Assembly: GCF_048771995.1 (NCBI RefSeq)
Contig: NC_133026.1
Coordinates: forward strand, 60,947,001-61,011,000
Source of the DNA: Taeniopygia guttata
Taxonomy: Eukaryota > Chordata > Aves > Passeriformes > Estrildidae
Direction: 5' to 3'
Length of the DNA: 64,000 bases
This document shows, piece after piece, positions 59,101-64,000 of the stretch. The notes below the pieces were generated by a model. The model saw nothing but the letters and a program-made list of their open reading frames with translations, was not told where the DNA came from and searched no databases. A program made the position numbers and the translations under genes. Position 1 is the stretch's first letter; every line of letters starts with the position of its first letter.

Positions 59101-62100
59101 TCAGAGTAATTGCGTTCAAGTGCGTGCAATACACATCCCATGTAGATCCCTGCACCTGTTTCATGCTTGTCAGTGATCCATCACTTCTTTTCCTTATAGG
59201 TTCAGGGAATGTGTTGAAGTGTGAGATGGGATCCTGCAGCGTGTCCGAACCTTGTCTAGCTAGGTGGTACTTACAGAGCTGGGGAGGGTTTTGAGAGTGC
59301 CTGCCAAATTGCATCTGCTAGAGCAGAAGAACCAAGTTAATCAGATGATTAAAATTAAAGGGATGGATCTAATCCTGCAAAGAAATGCTGCCTGGATTTT
59401 AGGTAATTTCTGCCTTTTGGCTTCATATCTCTGGCACACCTTGTGGACTGTGTTAAGCTGTGGAAGAAAGAAAGGGATCCCTGCACCTGGAAATGCACAG
59501 GTAGTAGATATACTTTTAATAAATTAGATACATTTCACTGCTCAGTCACTGTATTGTTTAACTGGATGAATGCTGCTTGTGTTCGAATGTAACCAGTTAA
59601 ACCTATTTGTTTTCTCCTGGAGCGGCATTTATTTCTCTCTTTCATACTGGCAGTATCTAGGTCTGGCCGGCAGTAAATCCTAGGCAGGTGATGTGCTTTT
59701 CAGCAAGGTGCATCTCTTCTTCCCTTGCAGTCGGAGGGCTTTGTCTTGCCATTAAAACATCCTCTAGTGACCTCTACTGGGTGCAGTACAAGGGAGTGCC
59801 TCAAGGTTACCGTCCGTGGCCATGGTGGGAGCAAGGTTGCCAGCCCTTCTTGCTGCGGGACTCAGAGATCCCTAGTAAGCCCCTTATTTTCCTGTTGTTG
59901 TCAAGTGAATGTAGCGTTATCTATTAGCATCACTTGTTATTACATCACGTTGCAAGGACAGTATGCATGTTTGCTGTGGTTTCCCAGAAAGTAATTCAGG
60001 GATGACCCATCATGTGGTAGCTCGAGAGTTTTTGGAATTCCTAACAGGAAACATTACTTAAACAAAAGGAATAGGTGAGTTTAGATAGCCAAAAAAGAAG
60101 ACACTTTTTTCTAAAGTATCTCCAAGGATGTAGATTGACAAAATGCTTAGGATTTCAATTAGTTTGCTACAAAAGACATTTTTCTTTCTTTCTTTGAAGA
60201 CAGCCACTTGCAGAATCTCAAGTGTTTTCATGATAAAGGTTTGAAGTCTGAAAAGTCTGCAACCTTGCACTTGTATATCTTATCAGCCAAAAGAGTTGTG
60301 ACCTACTGTGTGACTTTATAGCAGAATTCTTCACACATAGTGTAAGGACTTCAAACATTAGTGATAAGGAGAATAATTGAAATATTGCTACACATATCAG
60401 CACGTGAGATTTATAAGATTCACAGAGAAATCACCTGGCAAATAGAAAAATCAAATCTGTTGTTCTTGTTAATTTCCTTCCATTTTTATTACACTTCTAT
60501 TGTTTTGCTACAATCAATCTATTTTTCAGTTTTTAAGACTTAAGGCCAACATAACACATGGTATTTGGTAGCAAAAGAATTGTATCCATTGCACTGTGAT
60601 GAAAACAGGTTTTAAAATACCCTGTTTTAAGACTACCAGAGATTGTTTTCTAGTCCTTATTAGCACTAAAGTATTTTTTCCTGAATCTGACATAAATCAG
60701 AGCTCTTTGCCAGTTTTCTTGCACATCATCAACCGACTTTTGAAATTCAGAGTGGTTTTATCTGTTAGACTTCCCCCCCATCCTTTTTTTTTTTTTTAAT
60801 TGCTCTGCATATGTTACATTTGTTCTTTTGAGTTATAAGGTCCTTCACGAAGTGCAAGTTTCCCAGGCTGTCTCTTAAGTCCTCATAGGTAGAAAGGTGA
60901 CATGGACTCACAAATATTTCAAGGGCAGGGCAAGCGTCCTTTCCAGGAACTGGCAGCAGAACTGTGCTCATGCCAGGATTCCTGGGTAATTGGAATCCTT
61001 AACTTTGGGAGGAAATGAGGCAACAGCTGCCTGAAGCCAAGATTGTTGTCATCTCAGGACCCCATAGCATGTCCATTCCATTTCATGCTTCTTCCTTTCC
61101 AGATAAGCATTGTTGTCAACTGCAAGAAAGCAGTTCCTTGAGCTCCCTTGTCCCTGTGCATGCTGATATATGTCCCGTGGCTATCAGACCTGTGAAAGTT
61201 TGGACTGCTGTGGTGAGAAAGCCTGGTGATCTTCACCAGTATCCATATTTCAGAATGGTTCTTCCTTCAACTCCCAAAATGAGGAAAAACAGGAATTGGA
61301 TCAAGAGAGCTCTATGTGTCTTGCTCATTTTTCTGCAGTTCTGGTGAAAAGATGAGTTTGGCTTCCCAAGAGACTTTAAGGGGACATTACTACCTTTGAT
61401 CATGATACTCGTTCCCCAAAGAAGTGCTAATTGAGAAAAAAGGTTTAAAGTTATAACAAGTAACTAGCAGCAAATCCATTTTGTTTCTGTGTGTGATACT
61501 AGAGCAGAACACTACTGCCAGTGGGCGGTAGCTGGACTGTTGGTGACCCCGTGTTCAGCAGGTTGTGAAGGGCCTTTGGTAATAATTTCATTATGTTTAT
61601 TATGTTAATATGAGCAAGCAGTTCCTAACTGGGACTTTGTGAGGCTTAGTACAGGTCAGATCCACTCCACAGAATTCATTGTGTGAACAGCTGGGTAAGG
61701 GAGAAGTGAAATGAGAAACAGGTACAGACATGGATGAAGACTGTGCTAAGGTCATGCTCTCAGTCAGTGGCATCTGTGCAGAAACATTTCCAACGTGGAA
61801 ATGAAATTGCTGACTCTCTGTCTAGTGTCCCGTGTCCTCTTTACGTGGCTATATGCTGAGGTCTGGGGGGAGGCATGTCTCTGAACCCTCAGCCTGCTGG
61901 ATCCCAGCCATTTTATGAGTGCTGATTACTTTGCAAAGCTCCAACACACCATTTGGTACAGGATCTAAAATTTCAAAAATCTCTGGCATCTTCTAGTTAT
62001 CTTCTTTATTTTTTTGGTGTTCTTTTACATACAATTCACTTTGTCGTCTCCCTGTAAATTCAGCTTGATTTTTTTTTTTTAGATCATATGAATAGTGTGG

Positions 62101-64000
62101 TTAGTCTTATTGTAACCTTTGGAATACATGACTGTTAAAGCATCTGAAAATCAGATAAGTTTCAGTACAGCAAAGGCATATATATTTATTTCTGTGTAAA
62201 AGGTGTTGCATCTTGTCTATCTTCCCTTAAAAACTTCTTTTTGACCCTGGGTGCACAGCTTAGCAAAGTATTCTTTTGGTCATGTCATTCAGAGGTGTCT
62301 TGTTACAGATTACCTACCCAACCAATTTGTAATATACACGGAGGTCTGTGGAGAGACATTCAGACTGTCCCTGTGACCTTTCTCTTCTGGCATCCTTGTG
62401 CAATGTCTTGTGGACACGTTTAGCAGAAGTCACGGTGCAGTAAAAGTGACTTTCCAGCACTGAGTGTGGCATGAGAATTCAAGAAAACAAGGGCCCTTGC
62501 GTGGGAGAGGCACATTTCTGTTACCTTGAATGGAAACCTCACATGTAAAGAGCATTTTAAGGGGTTCAGTATCTTTATTTTTCCACTTGTATGGACAACC
62601 TGATGTAATTCCTGGTGTTTGGTCCTTCTGTGTTTGCTGAAAATAGTTTTTTAACTCTCCTGAGTTAAAGAAGTTGCTAAATTGTTTATATTGAAAACAG
62701 AAGTTAGACATGAATTGTACAGTATGTAAGGGGGGATTTTTTCAAATACTATGTAGGCAGGTACTTTTAAGTCTTATTTGACATTTACAAATTAAATTCT
62801 TGAGATAAATTAAAATGAGGCTTTATAATATGACCTTGTGGGAAAGAAAATGCATGGGATGTGGTTATAATACACATAAATTAATTTGTTATTGACAATA
62901 AAAAAAAGACTGTTTTTAAATCGCTCTGTGTCTTCAAGGCTAACTAAGCAGACATGCTGGTAGAGGAAATCTCCCTAACACCATACCTGGACTAAATAGT
63001 GATAGAGCAGATATGTGGGCAGATAGGTTTAATTTCAGTTATGATCTCACCTAGTTATGACTCTGTCTAGTTTACCTCATATAGGTAAACTATAGGGAGT
63101 GTAGTTGAAGATGATAGAGAAAATCTCAGCCATTAAACTTGACTGTTTTGCAGGGAGACAACAAGATATGGGGTTATTTTCCCTTGACCTTTGATGCTGC
63201 CATAGCCCTTATCATAACTACATTTTAAAGGACATGTTTACTAAAGGAATTACTGCTTTTATCAAATCAAACATGTTCTGCTGTCTTTCTGAAACTCATA
63301 GTAGACCCATGTTTGGTAATTCTGGAGCAATTGCGTAAAACCTCTTGCTCCTGCATGTTTTAGACCATAATAGAAGAATCCTACATTCTCCTATTTATAC
63401 CTACCCTATGTATTTCTTCCAACTCCTATCTTAGCAGGGTTTTATAGTGGTTTAATAAAAAACCTATTCTATAAGAATAGAAATGTACAATACAGAAATG
63501 TAACTCGATGCTGGGAGTTTTTAAAGAGCTTGGGGGTCTAAACATGACTTCATATGGCATTACTAAAATGGAAGAATGAACAAAATTCAGAGGACTAGGA
63601 CAAGTGAATAAGACAAATTAACTAAAATGATTATTTTTCTGTTTTAGTCACTTCTAATGATTTAAGCTGTCCCTTTTTCAATACAATATTCTAGCCCCTA
63701 AACCTCATTCTTCCAGCACTATATCTAAGATCTGTATCTTTAATCTCCCTTGTGTGTGCACTTCATTTTTAGTTGTAGAGTAATTCACTGTCTGTTGAAA
63801 TAGAGGAACATGGAAAGGCATGAATTTATCAAAAAACTTAAATTGGGCAGGTTTTTGAAAGCGTTTTCTCTTTCTTTTACTGATCCACATGCAGCTACTG
63901 CCTCTCACGCCATTGTTAGTTATCAGACTTGTTAAACACAGTATTTACACCACTATTCTTACTTAAGGGGAACACCTTGTGCACTTAATGCTGTATAAAA
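52982..64000 (+). other. MYLK4 intron (runs off the window)
   Basis: About 11 kb with no recognisable exon. Contains the GTA/AAT microsatellite, T/G-rich runs near 55585-55640, T tracts near 58100-58130, and an inverted repeat AATCCTT/AAGGATT at 58325-58344. A short GC-richer patch with a good acceptor lies near 59720-59880, but its frames match nothing I know. Confidence 0.55.
56101..56187 (+). repeat. (GTA)n(ATA)n microsatellite
   Basis: About six GTA units followed by about 22 AAT/ATA units without interruption, inside the MYLK4 intron. Long and pure, so probably length-variable. Translating it gives poly-Asn or poly-Ile, which is not a protein signal. Confidence 0.95.

Noticed and set aside
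59725-59994. Candidate exon after a good acceptor (ttcccttgcag) in the MYLK4 intron
   Set aside because: Its translation matches no part of MYLK4 that I know and has no other family feature.

Overview
The window looks like a stretch of bird nuclear genome, most likely from a passerine. Genes are split into short exons with GT-AG introns. There are CR1 LINE remnants and, inside one intron, a tRNA-Ile/CR1 chimeric SINE of the TguSINE1 type, a family known from passerines. The gene order (SERPINB6-type genes, SERPINB1, WRNIP1, MYLK4) is the same neighbourhood as human 6p25.

Layout: (1) 1-2.8 kb holds the last two coding exons of a clade B serpin of SERPINB6 type (copy A, + strand); its 5' part lies outside the window. 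(2) 3.6-9.7 kb holds a second SERPINB6-like gene (copy B, + strand) with all six coding exons. One splice acceptor (intron 4) reads AA instead of AG, and its reactive-centre loop has diverged sharply from copy A. (3) 11.2-19.8 kb holds a complete SERPINB1 (leukocyte elastase inhibitor) gene with a CpG-island promoter. (4) 19.8-24.3 kb is intergenic, between two convergent genes. (5) 24.3-49.6 kb is a complete seven-exon WRNIP1 on the minus strand, starting in a strong CpG island. (6) 49.6-64 kb is the divergent side: the first recognisable coding exon of MYLK4 (+ strand, 52.7-53.0 kb), then only its intron to the window edge.

The three serpins form a tandem array with identical exon phases (six coding exons; exon 3 138 bp, exon 4 118 bp, exon 5 143 bp, exon 6 168 bp). 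They are predicted intracellular serine/cysteine-protease inhibitors. They differ mainly in the reactive-centre loop: P1 is Arg in copy A, Leu in copy B and Cys in SERPINB1. Copies A and B are near-identical in patches that include introns, and unalike in the sequence between, as expected from gene conversion or staggered recent duplication.

I found no CRISPR array, no tRNA or rRNA gene and no recognisable retroviral element. Functional calls come from recalled family sequences and motifs, not from a database search.
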